From assembly GCA_965242855.1 (NCBI GenBank), contig OZ251509.1, positions 620,001-684,000 on the forward strand: a DNA stretch of 64,000 bases, read 5' to 3'. Below are positions 9,211 to 18,057 of the stretch, piece after piece; positions within the stretch are counted from its first letter, which is position 1; every line of letters begins with the position of its first letter. The stretch comes from WTGU01 sp965242855. GTDB lineage: Bacteria > Pseudomonadota > Alphaproteobacteria > UBA828. Under the pieces are notes generated by a model. It was not told where the DNA came from. It saw only the letters and a list, made by a program, of their open reading frames with translations, and made no database searches. The position numbers and the translations under genes are program-made.

Positions 9211-10178
9211 GTGGCCCGCTCCTCTCCGTCCGGGGCCTGGTCAAGCATTTCAAGCTGGACCCGAAGGGCCTGTTCGACGCACCGCCCGTCCTGCGTGCGG
9301 TCGACGGCGTCGATTTCGACGTGACGCGCGGCGAGACTCTGGGCTTGGTGGGCGAATCGGGCTGCGGAAAATCCACCACGGCGCGCCTCGTCCTGCGTCT
9401 GATCGAGCCGACCGCCGGCGCCGTCTCCCTGGACGGCACCGACGTGCTGGCCTGCTCCAGGAGGGAGCTTCTGGCGTTGCGGCGGGAAATGCAGATCGTG
9501 TTCCAGGATCCGCTGTCCTCGCTCAACCCGCGCATGTCGGTCGGCAACTCCATCGCCGAGCCGCTCCGCTTCCACGGAATCGGCGACAAGGTGGACAGGT
9601 TCGAACGCGCGCGGGAGTTCCTCCAGGTGGTGGGCCTCAGCGCCGACTACTACGACCGCCTCCCCCACGAATTCTCGGGCGGGCAGAACCAGCGCGTGGC
9701 GATCGCCCGCGCCCTGATCCTGCAACCGAAGCTCGTGATCCTCGACGAGCCGGTTTCGGCGCTCGACGTGTCGATCCGGGCGCAGATCCTGCGCCTCCTG
9801 ATCGACCTGCAGGGCCGGTTCCAGCTGACTTACGTCTTCATCTCCCACGACCTCTCGGTCGTGAAGCGCCTCTGCAACCGCACAGCGGTGCTCTATCTCG
9901 GCCGGATCGTGGAGATCGCGGAAAGCGAGAGCCTCTACCGCGAGCCGCTCCACCCCTATTCGCAGGCCCTGATCAGCGCGATCCCGGAGGCCACCCCCGA
10001 CGGGCCGCGGGCCGACTCCCTCGGCGGCCTGGAGGGCGACGTCCCGAGCCCGATCAACCCACCCGCCGGTTGCCCCTTCCACACCCGCTGCCCCCGTCGC
10101 ATGGCCGTCTGTTCCGAGCGGACGCCCGTCCTGAAGGAGGTCCGCGACGGCCACAAGGTCGCCTGCTTCCTCCACTGA
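9207..10178 (+). CDS. ABC transporter ATP-binding protein, DppF-like
   Basis: 323-residue second ATPase of the importer. Walker A GESGCGKS is at residues 49-56, followed by the Q-loop FQDPLSSLNPRMSV, signature FSGGQNQR, Walker B LVILDEPVSALD, switch region ISHDLSV, and the C-terminal PAGCPFHTRCPRR metal-cysteine-like segment shared by DppF/OppF. Translation starts at GTG in a GTGA overlap with the preceding ATPase. It completes the set of one binding protein, two permeases and two ATPases. Confidence 0.9.
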   Translation: MSGPLLSVRGLVKHFKLDPKGLFDAPPVLRAVDGVDFDVTRGETLGLVGESGCGKSTTARLVLRLIEPTAGAVSLDGTDVLACSRRELLALRREMQIVFQDPLSSLNPRMSVGNSIAEPLRFHGIGDKVDRFERAREFLQVVGLSADYYDRLPHEFSGGQNQRVAIARALILQPKLVILDEPVSALDVSIRAQILRLLIDLQGRFQLTYVFISHDLSVVKRLCNRTAVLYLGRIVEIAESESLYREPLHPYSQALISAIPEATPDGPRADSLGGLEGDVPSPINPPAGCPFHTRCPRRMAVCSERTPVLKEVRDGHKVACFLH

Positions 10179-10224
10179 CCGGCTCCCGGCAGGAGCGCCG
10201 GTGCGCCGTCTCCGGCGCGGGTGC

Positions 10225-11040
10225 TCAGCCAGCCGCCGGGCTGCCTTCGAAACGGACCTCGGCGGTGCCGAGCGGGCCGAAATCGGCGGTCACCGTATCG
10301 CCCGGTTCGCACTGGACGACGTCGGCCGCGCTGCCCGTCGTCACCACATGACCGGCCTCGAGGGTCCGCCCGCGTTCCCTGAGCTGGTTGGCGAGCCAGA
10401 CAAGGGCGTTCCAGGGGTCGCCCAGCACGTTGCTCCCCACCCCCTCGCTCGCCACCGTGCCGTTCACCCTGACGACGACCGCTTGGCCGGCCAGGTCGCG
10501 AGCGGGGCCGTCGGGCGCCGGCGCGCCCAGGGAAAGGAAGCAACCGATGGCGTTGTCGGCGACGAGGTCTTCGGCCGTCATCGCGAGCCAGTCGGCATAG
10601 CGTGAATCCGGCACCTCGATCGCCGGGTGCACGGAGGCGACGGCGCGGGCCACCTCCGCGCGGGTGAAGGGCGTTGGACGCGGGGCGAGTGCCGCGCCCA
10701 TGACGAAGTCGAACTCGGCTTCGATTGCGTAGAAGTTCACGCCGTCCGGCGGCACGCGGGCCGGACTCGGGCTGAGGAAATCCGCGAAGACGCGGCCCGA
10801 GAACGGGGCATCGACGCCGAACCGGGCCTGTACCTGGACATTGGTCGCGCCGATCTTGTAGCCGACGACGGCGCGCCCGGCACTGGCGACGAGCGCGTCC
10901 TGGATCGCGTAGGCGTCGTCGAGCGAGGTCGGGCGGCAATCCGCGGGCAGGGCGACGAGCCGCGTGCGCTCCCGCCAGGCGCGCCACAGGAGGGCGCCGG
11001 CGCGCCGGGCCGCCGCCGGGTCCAGCGCGCCCGCTACCAC
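10225..11040 (-). CDS. 2-keto-4-pentenoate hydratase / fumarylacetoacetase-fold protein
   Basis: 271-residue protein of the FAH superfamily, closest in appearance to 2-oxopent-4-enoate hydratase and oxalocrotonate decarboxylase (MhpD/DmpE/DmpH). Family segments are RPTSLDDAYAIQDALV, GYKIGATN, FYAIEAEFDFVMG with the metal-binding acidic pair, HPAIEVPDSRY, and LGDPWNALVWLANQL. These enzymes act on enol or oxo acids from meta-cleavage of aromatics. The start is a GTG overlapping the last 7 nt of the upstream MetE-like gene, with no clear ribosome-binding site, so translational coupling is likely. No ring-cleavage gene is visible nearby. Confidence 0.8.
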   Translation of the reverse strand: MVAGALDPAAARRAGALLWRAWRERTRLVALPADCRPTSLDDAYAIQDALVASAGRAVVGYKIGATNVQVQARFGVDAPFSGRVFADFLSPSPARVPPDGVNFYAIEAEFDFVMGAALAPRPTPFTRAEVARAVASVHPAIEVPDSRYADWLAMTAEDLVADNAIGCFLSLGAPAPDGPARDLAGQAVVVRVNGTVASEGVGSNVLGDPWNALVWLANQLRERGRTLEAGHVVTTGSAADVVQCEPGDTVTADFGPLGTAEVRFEGSPAAG

Positions 11041-12176
11041 AGCCGGCCGGAGGCGATCGCGGCGCCCTCGACGAGGGTGCGCAGCTTCGCGTAGCAGATC
11101 GCCGGGTCGATCTTGCCAAAGCCGGCGAAGGTCGCGAAGCCGCAATCGGCGCCGGCCAGGACCCGTTCGCGCCCCACGATGTCGGCGAAGCGGCAGAGTC
11201 GTTCGGCGACCAGCGCGGGATGTTCGACGAAGTTCGAGACGGAATCGATCACCCCCGGTATCAGCACCTTGTCCTCGGGCACGCCGCGCTCGGCGAACAC
11301 CGTCCATTCATGGGCGTGGCGAGGATTCGCGGCTTCGAACGAGATCGCCTGGGGTTTCGCCCGCATCACCGTGTCGTAGATCTTGTGGAGTTCGATGTCG
11401 CAGACATGCGGGCCTTCGTAGTTTCCCCAACAGAGATGCAGTCGCGCCGCCTCCGCGGGCACCTCGGAGAGCGCGTGATTCAGCGCTTCCACCTGCCGTT
11501 CCGCGTGCGTCACGAACGCCTCGTCGCTGGCGTCGGCATACATGGTATGCCGGCCCATGGCGAGATCGGGGCAGTCGATCTGGATCACGAAGCCGGCCTC
11601 GTGGATCGCTTCGTATTCGGCCTTCATGACCGCGGCGAGCGCCTCGATATAGGCGTCCTCGCTCGGATAATGCCGGTTCGGCTGGAACACGGAAATCACG
11701 CCGGGCGAAGCGGCGTTCATGAAGCCTTCGACGGCGCCCGCGCCGGCCAGGGCATCGCGCATGTTGGCGATGTCCTTCTCGAGAGGCACCGGGTCCTTGA
11801 GGCCGATCTCCCCGGTACACATCGCGCGTTTGATCTTGGGCGTCTGTCCCTGCGCCGCGATGCGTTGTACGTAGTCGGGATAGAGTGCCAGATCCGCCGG
11901 TACCCGGCGCGGGCTGTCTCCGGAGAAGCCGTGGAGGCGGTCCTTGATATAGGTCGAATAGCCGATCTTGCTCATCTCGCCGTCGGAGACGACGTCGATG
12001 CCGGCTTCGACCTGGCGCTTCACGACCTCCGCCACGGCATCGCGAATGCAGGCGTCGAATGCCCCCTGATCGGCGAGCGTGCCGTTCTCCTTGGCGAGCA
12101 GCATCTCCGATACCGCCGCCGAGCGCGGCAGGCTGCCGACATGGGTCGTGAGAATCCGCTCGCTACTGCGTTTCAT
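11034..12176 (-). CDS. MetE C-terminal-like (UROD/MetE superfamily) protein
   Basis: 380-residue protein related to the catalytic C-terminal half of cobalamin-independent methionine synthase, a group that also includes epoxyalkane:coenzyme M transferases. It starts with the typical ILTTHVGSLPRS, and zinc-ligand candidates are visible in LHLCWGNYEGPHVCD (His-x-Cys) and in GADCGFATFAG (Cys). It is half the length of MetE and lacks the N-terminal barrel, so true methionine synthesis from polyglutamyl-folate is doubtful. It more likely cleaves or transfers an alkyl group for a thiol substrate. It overlaps the hydratase gene by 7 nt in a two-gene unit. Confidence 0.8.
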   Translation of the reverse strand: MKRSSERILTTHVGSLPRSAAVSEMLLAKENGTLADQGAFDACIRDAVAEVVKRQVEAGIDVVSDGEMSKIGYSTYIKDRLHGFSGDSPRRVPADLALYPDYVQRIAAQGQTPKIKRAMCTGEIGLKDPVPLEKDIANMRDALAGAGAVEGFMNAASPGVISVFQPNRHYPSEDAYIEALAAVMKAEYEAIHEAGFVIQIDCPDLAMGRHTMYADASDEAFVTHAERQVEALNHALSEVPAEAARLHLCWGNYEGPHVCDIELHKIYDTVMRAKPQAISFEAANPRHAHEWTVFAERGVPEDKVLIPGVIDSVSNFVEHPALVAERLCRFADIVGRERVLAGADCGFATFAGFGKIDPAICYAKLRTLVEGAAIASGRLW

Positions 12177-12222
12177 GGCGCTGCCGGCATCGCGGAATGC
12201 CCTTTCGGCGGTCGGCGGGAAG

Positions 12223-12298
<76 letters not shown>

Positions 12299-12443
12299 GC
12301 GGGTGCCCGCCTCCCGGCCACGGCGAGCCGGATCATGCAGTCCCGCGCGGGAGCCTGTCAAGCAGCCGTTCTGGAGGGTCGCTTCAAGGGTGGCTCCCGA
12401 CGGATAAGCGGGTGGCACGAAGTCGCTTCGGGAACGGGAAAAG

Positions 12444-12530
12444 GGTGGTGTCTCAGTTTGAGCTGCTCTCGCGGTAGGGACCGCGGGCCCGGCTTCGGTG
12501 CCCGCGCGGATTTCAAACTGAGACACCACT
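12444..12530. mobile_element. 87-bp MITE with 8-bp target duplication
   Basis: A 17-bp perfect inverted repeat (GTGGTGTCTCAGTTTGA at 12445-12461, its complement at 12513-12529) flanks a short GC-rich core that itself folds (12482-12488 with 12500-12506). Immediately outside, the 8-bp sequence GGGAAAAG occurs as a direct repeat at 12436-12443 and 12531-12538, as expected for a target-site duplication. There is no coding capacity. Eight-base duplications and GG..GTGTC-like ends suit a non-autonomous relative of the IS1595 group, but the parent element is not in the window and the family call is inference. Confidence 0.8.
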
Positions 12531-12545
12531 GGGAAAAGACGGGTG

Positions 12546-12573
12546 TTGATATTGTCCCACAAGCTGATATAAG
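12546..12573 (+). promoter_or_regulatory. Putative sigma-70 promoter
   Basis: TTGATA at 12546-12551 and TATAAG at 12568-12573 are separated by 16 nt, about 45 nt upstream of the 89-residue ORF. AT-rich hexamers stand out in this GC-rich sequence. Confidence 0.5.
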
Positions 12574-12616
12574 ACGGCCGGCGACTCGGTTTAATTCCAA
12601 CGGAAGGCAGGTTCAG

Positions 12617-12886
12617 ATGGCTTTGAACCCGATCGACGAGAGCACTCTGACGAAGGGGCAGCTCCGCAAACTCAACGCGCTTCGCAAATCCATTGGCCAC
12701 GACATCGCCGATCGCGCGTTCAACGACTGGCTTTCGAGGCAACCGGGAGCGACGGACACGAACGCGGAAGAGATCGTGAACGCCCTTTGGCCCCTCGTCC
12801 AGCAGGACAGGTTGAGGATTCCGCGGGGCGGTTATCTGGTCAGACGCGGCCGTGGCCGAATCGTCGTCGAGCGGGCGCAGCCATAG
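12617..12886 (+). CDS. Small hypothetical protein (89 aa)
   Basis: Predicted 89-residue cytosolic protein starting at an ATG preceded by GGAAGGCAG and a plausible promoter. The N-terminal half (LTKGQLRKLNALRKSIGHDIADRAFNDWLSRQ) is strongly helical and the C-terminal tail is basic (RRGRGRIVV), so nucleic-acid or protein binding is possible. No catalytic motif is visible and I do not recognise a named family. The gene stands alone between tRNA-Ala with its MITE and the convergent PrpF gene. Confidence 0.65.
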   Translation: MALNPIDESTLTKGQLRKLNALRKSIGHDIADRAFNDWLSRQPGATDTNAEEIVNALWPLVQQDRLRIPRGGYLVRRGRGRIVVERAQP

Positions 12887-12905
12887 CTCGCACTTCACCG
12901 CGGTG

Positions 12906-12931
12906 GCGCACCGTTTCTTTTTGCGGTGCGC
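12906..12931. terminator. Hairpin between convergent genes
   Basis: GCGCACCG at 12906-12913 pairs perfectly with CGGTGCGC at 12924-12931 around a T-rich loop. It sits between the convergent 89-residue ORF and the PrpF-like gene and could terminate either. It lacks the usual trailing T run, so the role is uncertain. Confidence 0.35.
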
Positions 12932-12957
12932 GACCCCTTGATCGCGCGAAATCGGTG

Positions 12958-14127
12958 TCACCGAGCGCGTAAATCGCCGGTTCTCCGTTCGCAGGCACGG
13001 GCGAGGCGGTCCACCGGGACGAGGACGCGGCCCTCCATGAGGCGTCGCGCGGTCCGCTCGACGGCGATGCGCGCAAGGCGCGGGGTCGGGCCCTCGGCGA
13101 AGCTCGCGTCGACTTCGACGACGCCGGAAGGGTGGCCGATGCGCAGGCGCTCGCGCGCGCCGGGCCGCGCGGCGTCGGCGGCGACGGTCCCCGGGAGGCG
13201 CATGGCGGCCGCCAGTGCCATCGCGGCCGTCAGCGGCACGGCGCGGTGCGGGCGCCCCATCGACATCATCCGTGCGCACAGGTCTACCGCCGCCGCCGGC
13301 AGGCGGCCGCCGCTCAGCACGGTCGTATCGGCGGGTGGGGCCACGAAGCCGACCTTGGGCACGTCCTGCGAGTCCGGCGCGATGCCCATGGCGGCGGCGC
13401 CCGCGCGCCGCACCGCCTCCAGGCGTCGCACGAGGGCGTCGTTCGCCTCGATGGCGTCCGGCAGCTCGGTTCCGGCGGCACCGACCGCCTCCGCGCGGAT
13501 GCAGACGATCGCCGTGGCGGCGTCGATCAGCGACGCTTCGACCGGCCCGACTCCCGGCACGTCGAGCGAATCGCGGCACCGCCCCGTCGGCAGCAGTCGG
13601 CCGGTGATCGCGCCGCCCGGGTCCGCGAACGTCAACGCGATCGGTGCGCCGCGCCCGGCGACGCCGTCGAGCACGGCGCGGCCTTCGACGACCGCGCGTC
13701 CGCTGCGCACCGGGAAGCGCGCTTCGATCGTCCGCTCCAGGTTGAGGTTGCGGAGGAGGAGGACGGCTTCGCCGTCGGCCGCGGAAACCAGCCCTTCGTC
13801 CACGGCGAACGGCCCGACCGCCGCGGTCAGATTGCCGCAATTGCCCCGGTAATCGACGGCCGGCCGGTCGACGGCGACCTGGCCGAAGAGGTAGTCGACG
13901 TCCACGCCTTCCCGCGCGCTCGGGCTTACGACCACCACCTTGCTGAGCGAGGAGAGGCCGCCCCCCATGCCGTCGAGCTGGCGGCCGTTGGGGTCGGGGC
14001 TGCCCAGGGCGGCGAGGAAGACGGCGTCCCACGCCTCCCGCGCCGCCGGCAGATCGTGGCGGTGGAAGAAGAGCCCCTTGCTGGTGCCGCCCCGCATGAA
14101 GACGGCGGGAATCGCGACCTGGCTCAC
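12958..14127 (-). CDS. PrpF-family isomerase
   Basis: 389-residue member of the PrpF family (diaminopimelate-epimerase-like fold; AcnD-associated aconitate isomerase and methylitaconate isomerase). The hallmark N terminus is IPAVFMRGGTSKGLFF, followed by DGMGGGLSSLSKVVVVSPS and the second-lobe motif DYRGNCGNLTAAVGPFAV, whose Cys lies where epimerase-fold members have a catalytic thiol. The GTG start overlaps the upstream dehydrogenase stop by 4 nt. Pairing with a TcuA-like dehydrogenase rather than PrpC/AcnD suggests use of tricarballylate, aconitate or related acids. The substrate is inferred. Confidence 0.85.
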   Translation of the reverse strand: MSQVAIPAVFMRGGTSKGLFFHRHDLPAAREAWDAVFLAALGSPDPNGRQLDGMGGGLSSLSKVVVVSPSAREGVDVDYLFGQVAVDRPAVDYRGNCGNLTAAVGPFAVDEGLVSAADGEAVLLLRNLNLERTIEARFPVRSGRAVVEGRAVLDGVAGRGAPIALTFADPGGAITGRLLPTGRCRDSLDVPGVGPVEASLIDAATAIVCIRAEAVGAAGTELPDAIEANDALVRRLEAVRRAGAAAMGIAPDSQDVPKVGFVAPPADTTVLSGGRLPAAAVDLCARMMSMGRPHRAVPLTAAMALAAAMRLPGTVAADAARPGARERLRIGHPSGVVEVDASFAEGPTPRLARIAVERTARRLMEGRVLVPVDRLARACERRTGDLRAR

Positions 14128-15599
14128 GCCGCCCGTCGGCCGCGCGCCGCCGCGCCGAGCCCGGCGATGCGGCCGAAGACCGCGCCCCGCATCACCGATG
14201 TGGACCCGGTATAGGTGCGGTAGTAGAGCCCGGCGGTCTCGCCGGCGGCGTAAAGGCCCGGGATCGCCTCGCCGTCCATGTTGAGCACCCGCGCGCCCGG
14301 GTCGATCTTGAGACCGCCGAAGGTGAAGCAGTTGGCGGCGATGATCGGCCAGCCGCGGAACCGCGGGCGGTCGACGGGCCGCGCCCAGTTGCTCTTGCGC
14401 GGCGAAAGGCCGCAGGTCGCGCACCCGTCGAGGGCGAGCGGGCGGAAGCCGGCTTCCCCCGGGCAGGAGTCGTTGTAGGCGGCGACGGTGCGCGCGAGCC
14501 GCTCTCCGTCGATCCCGAGCGCCTCCGCGAGTCCGGCCAGGGTTTCCGCCTCGACCGGCGCCCGGTCGCTGCGCACCGACTTGCGCCAGTTGGGGACGTC
14601 CTCCAGGCGCGCGTCGGTGATGGCGAAGGCGATGCCCTCCGGCTGGGCCATGATCCGCCGCGAGACGGCCTCGTAGCTCGCATCGACCGTCGCCGGCGCC
14701 TCGTCGGCGAAGCGTTCGCCGTCGCGGTTGACCAGGATGCCGTAAGGGTAGTTGAGCACCACCGGCTCGTGCCGGCCCGAGCGCGGGTCCACCGGCTGGG
14801 CGTGGAAGCTGCCGTAGTCGCCGCAGGGGGCGGCGCCGACCGCCAGCGCCATGCGAATGCCTTCGCCCCGGTTGTAGTAGCCGCCCCTGGCGACCGGGCG
14901 GATGAACTGGCTCTGCGGGCCGACGTAGCGACTCAGCATTTCCGGGTTGCCCTGAAAGCCGCCCGAGGCGAGCACCACCGCCGGCGCGCGGAGCCGGACG
15001 GTCCTGTTGCCTGCCAGGGCTGCCTCGAGGCCGATCACCCGGCCCCGGTCGTCCTGGAGCAGGCGCCGCGCCGTCGTCTCGTAGCGGATCGCGATCCGGT
15101 CGGGTATCGATTCCGCCTGGGCCGCCAGCGCCTCCACCAGCGCGAGGCCGCCGCCGGCGGGCGCCATGCGGGTCGTGCTCTCGGTGATGAAGTAGTTGGG
15201 AAGGAAGTCGAATTCGACGCCGAAGCCGGTCAGCCAGCGCAGGGTCGGCCCGGTGTTGCCGGCCAGCGTCGTCACCAGCTCGGGATCGATGAAGCCGAGC
15301 CCGCGCAGCAGCCCCGGCCATTGCTCGTAGGGCCGTGCGCTCTCCGCGACGATCGCCGGGTCGAGATGGCCGCCGGCGTTCTCGGCGAAGCGCGCCTCGA
15401 AATCCTCGGAGACCGCGTCCACGCTGCGCATCCGCCAGAACGATTCCGTGTAGCGGGTGTTGCCGCCGCGGTCGTCCTTCGGCGCCCGTTCGAGCAGCGC
15501 CACCCGGGCGCCGGCCTGCCCGGCGCTCACCGCGGCGGAAAGCCCGGCGATCCCGCAGCCGACCACGATCGCGTCGTAGCTGTCGCCGTCCGCGCCCAC
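14124..15599 (-). CDS. FAD-dependent tricarballylate dehydrogenase-like (TcuA-like)
   Basis: 491-residue flavoprotein of the fumarate reductase/succinate dehydrogenase family. The dinucleotide-binding motif is VVGCGIAGLSAAVSAGQAGARVALLE at the N terminus, with GGNTRYTESFWRM next. The C terminus has GGLKIDPGARVLNMDGEAIPGLYAAGETAG, where the FAD ribityl contacts lie. Sequence style and pairing with PrpF resemble TcuA, which oxidises tricarballylate to cis-aconitate. The tcuB electron-transfer and tcuC transporter genes are not in the window. A 3-ketosteroid-dehydrogenase-like role is an alternative. It is divergent from the molybdenum hydroxylase gene with a 99-bp intergenic region. Confidence 0.75.
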   Translation of the reverse strand: MGADGDSYDAIVVGCGIAGLSAAVSAGQAGARVALLERAPKDDRGGNTRYTESFWRMRSVDAVSEDFEARFAENAGGHLDPAIVAESARPYEQWPGLLRGLGFIDPELVTTLAGNTGPTLRWLTGFGVEFDFLPNYFITESTTRMAPAGGGLALVEALAAQAESIPDRIAIRYETTARRLLQDDRGRVIGLEAALAGNRTVRLRAPAVVLASGGFQGNPEMLSRYVGPQSQFIRPVARGGYYNRGEGIRMALAVGAAPCGDYGSFHAQPVDPRSGRHEPVVLNYPYGILVNRDGERFADEAPATVDASYEAVSRRIMAQPEGIAFAITDARLEDVPNWRKSVRSDRAPVEAETLAGLAEALGIDGERLARTVAAYNDSCPGEAGFRPLALDGCATCGLSPRKSNWARPVDRPRFRGWPIIAANCFTFGGLKIDPGARVLNMDGEAIPGLYAAGETAGLYYRTYTGSTSVMRGAVFGRIAGLGAAARGRRAA

Positions 15600-15698
15600 C
15601 GCTCTCCTCTCCGCTCCGCCGCGCCGCCTCGCGGGGATTGCGGCGTTCCCGCCGGCTATCTACCGTGCCGGCGCGCGCGCGGCAATGCGGGGAAGGAC

Positions 15699-18050
15699 AT
15701 GGCGAGCGACATCGGCGCGGCGGTCGCGCGGACGGAAGACCATCGCTTCCTGACCGGCCGCGGGCGCTATGTCGATGACCTCGATCTCCCTCGGCAGGCC
15801 CACGGCCATGTGGTGCGTTCGCCCCACGCCCATGCGCGAATCCGCGGGATCGAGACGGCCGCCGCGGCGGCGATGCCGGGGGTGCGCGCCGTCTTCACGG
15901 CCGCCGATCTGGCAGCGGCCGGCATCGGGCTGATCCCTTGCGTGATGACGCCGCCGGGGAAGGCCGCGGGCGCCGGTTGCGCCGTCCCGCCCCGCCCGGT
16001 GCTGGCCGCCGGAACCGTGCGCATGGTGGGCGATCCGGTCGCCTTCGTCGTGGCAGAGAGCGCCGGGGAGGCGCGCGACGCCGGCGATGCGGTCGCCGTC
16101 GGCTACGAACCGCTGCCGGCGGTGGTGGACGCGACCGCCGCGCTGCGCCCGGACGCGCCTCGCCTGCACCCGGAGGCGCCGGGCAATCTCTGCGTCGATT
16201 GGCAGATCGGCGACCGCGCGGCGGTGGAGCGGGCGCTCGCCGGCGCCGCCCACCGGGTGAGCGTCGAGACCCGCAACCAGCGGCTGGCCGGATGCCCCAT
16301 GGAACCGCGGGCGGCGCTGGGCAGCTTCGACGAGGGCGCCGGCGTCTATACCCTGACCACCGGGACCCAGGGCGTCCATCTGGTCCGGGAGATTCTGGCG
16401 CGGGATGTCCTGAGGCTTCCGGCGCGGCGCCTCCGGGTCGTGACGCCCGATGTCGGCGGCGCCTTCGGGATCAAGCTCTGGGTCTATCCCGAACAGGCGC
16501 TCGTCCTGTTCGCGGCCCGCGCCCTCGGGCGGCCCGTCAAATGGGTGGCGAGCCGAGGCGAGGCCATGGCGAGCGACCACCAGGGACGCGCCCTCGCGTC
16601 GCGGGCCACGCTGGCGCTGGACGAAGACGGGCGGTTTCGCGCGCTGGCGGTGGAGAGCGTCGCCAATCTCGGCGCCTATCCCTCGAATTTCGGGCCGTTC
16701 ATCCCGACCGCCGGCGGCACCCGGGCGCTGTCCGGCCCCTACCGCACGCCCGCGATCCACGCCCGCGTGCGCGCCGCCTTCACCAACACGGCGCCGACGG
16801 ACGCCTATCGCGGCGCCGGACGCCCGGAATGCGTCTATCTGCTCGAGCGCCTGATCGACGAAGCCGCGCGTTCGCTCGCCCTCGATGCCGCCGAGCTTCG
16901 CCGCCGCAATCTGGTGCCCGCCGCCGCGATGCCCTACCGGACTCCGCTCGGCCAGACCTACGATTCCGGAGACTTCCCGGCCATTCTCGAAAGGGCCTGC
17001 GCGGCGAGCGGCTGGCGGGAGGCGCGGCGGCGCGGGGCCGGGGCACCGGACGGCGCGCGCCTGCGCGGGATCGGCCTCGCGTTCTACGTCGACCCTTGCG
17101 GCGGCGGCCGCGACCAGTGGGCCGCCCTCCGCTTCGACGAGGAGGGCGCGGCCACCGTCCTGGTCGGCAGCCAGTCCGCCGGCCAGGGCCACGAGACCGC
17201 CTACGCCCAGATCGTCGCCCGCTTTCTCGGGCTGCCGCTCGCCGGCGTGCGCGTGGTCCAGGGGGACAGCGAGATCGTCGCCCATGGCAGGGGGACGAGC
17301 GGCTCCCGCTCGCTGCCGGTCGGCGGCAACGCCGTGCTTCGCGCGGCGGAGAAGGCGGCGGCGCGCGGGCGGTGCGTCGCCGCGGCGCTGCTGGAGACGC
17401 GGGAAGACGACATCGCGTTCGCCGACGGACGTTACCGGGTCAAGGGGACCGGCCGGACGGTCGGGTTCGCCGAAACGGTGCGGGCGTCGTTCGACCCCGC
17501 GTTGCGCCCGGAGTCGGAGGAGCTCGGCCTGGACAGCGAGGCGCACCACGTGGCCCGGGCGGTGACCTATGCCAATGGCTGCCACGTGTGCGAGGTCGAG
17601 ATCGAGCGGGCGACCGGCGTCGTGCGGATCGTCCGCTACACGGCGGTCGACGATTTCGGGCGGATCGTCAATCCGCTTCTGGTCGAGGGGCAGCGCCACG
17701 GCGCCGTCGCCCAGGGGATCGGCCAGGCGCTCGCCGAGCATGTGGTCTACGACCCGGCGAGCGGCCAGCTCGTCGCCGGCTCGTTCATGGACTACGCGCT
17801 GCCGCGGGCGGACGACCTGCCGCTCTTCGCCGGGCGTCTGGTCGTGATACCGTGCGCGACCAACGCGCTCGGCGCGAAGGGCTGCGGCGAGGCCGGGGCG
17901 ACCGCGGCCCCGCCCGCGGTGATCAACGCCGTGGCCGACGCGCTCCGCGACCGGGGCGGGCCGGCGATCGACATGCCGGCCACGCCGGAGGCGGTCTGGC
18001 GCATCTTGCGGCGGCCGCAGGCGCGCCGGCGATCCGATGAGGAGGAATGA
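15699..18050 (+). CDS. Molybdenum hydroxylase large subunit (xanthine dehydrogenase/CoxL family)
   Basis: 783-residue molybdopterin-cytosine-dinucleotide-binding subunit. The N-terminal a/b hammerhead has RTEDHRFLTGRGRYVDDL, and the Mo-binding domain includes VGGAFGIKLWVYPEQALV, VGSQSAGQGHETAYAQIVA and GAKGCGEAGATAAPPAVINA, whose Glu is the catalytic base. The active-site loop reads AYRGAGRPE rather than AYRCSFR, so it is not a form I CO dehydrogenase. The usual 2Fe-2S and FAD subunits are absent from both flanks, making this an orphan large subunit whose electron-transfer partners must be encoded elsewhere. The start ATG follows GGGGAAGGAC. Confidence 0.88.
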   Translation: MASDIGAAVARTEDHRFLTGRGRYVDDLDLPRQAHGHVVRSPHAHARIRGIETAAAAAMPGVRAVFTAADLAAAGIGLIPCVMTPPGKAAGAGCAVPPRPVLAAGTVRMVGDPVAFVVAESAGEARDAGDAVAVGYEPLPAVVDATAALRPDAPRLHPEAPGNLCVDWQIGDRAAVERALAGAAHRVSVETRNQRLAGCPMEPRAALGSFDEGAGVYTLTTGTQGVHLVREILARDVLRLPARRLRVVTPDVGGAFGIKLWVYPEQALVLFAARALGRPVKWVASRGEAMASDHQGRALASRATLALDEDGRFRALAVESVANLGAYPSNFGPFIPTAGGTRALSGPYRTPAIHARVRAAFTNTAPTDAYRGAGRPECVYLLERLIDEAARSLALDAAELRRRNLVPAAAMPYRTPLGQTYDSGDFPAILERACAASGWREARRRGAGAPDGARLRGIGLAFYVDPCGGGRDQWAALRFDEEGAATVLVGSQSAGQGHETAYAQIVARFLGLPLAGVRVVQGDSEIVAHGRGTSGSRSLPVGGNAVLRAAEKAAARGRCVAAALLETREDDIAFADGRYRVKGTGRTVGFAETVRASFDPALRPESEELGLDSEAHHVARAVTYANGCHVCEVEIERATGVVRIVRYTAVDDFGRIVNPLLVEGQRHGAVAQGIGQALAEHVVYDPASGQLVAGSFMDYALPRADDLPLFAGRLVVIPCATNALGAKGCGEAGATAAPPAVINAVADALRDRGGPAIDMPATPEAVWRILRRPQARRRSDEEE

Positions 18051-18057
18051 GCGAACC

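Noticed and set aside
16103..17565. Alternative-frame ORFs in the molybdenum hydroxylase gene
   Set aside because: They are codon-position shadows typical of high-GC genes; the main frame contains all conserved motifs.
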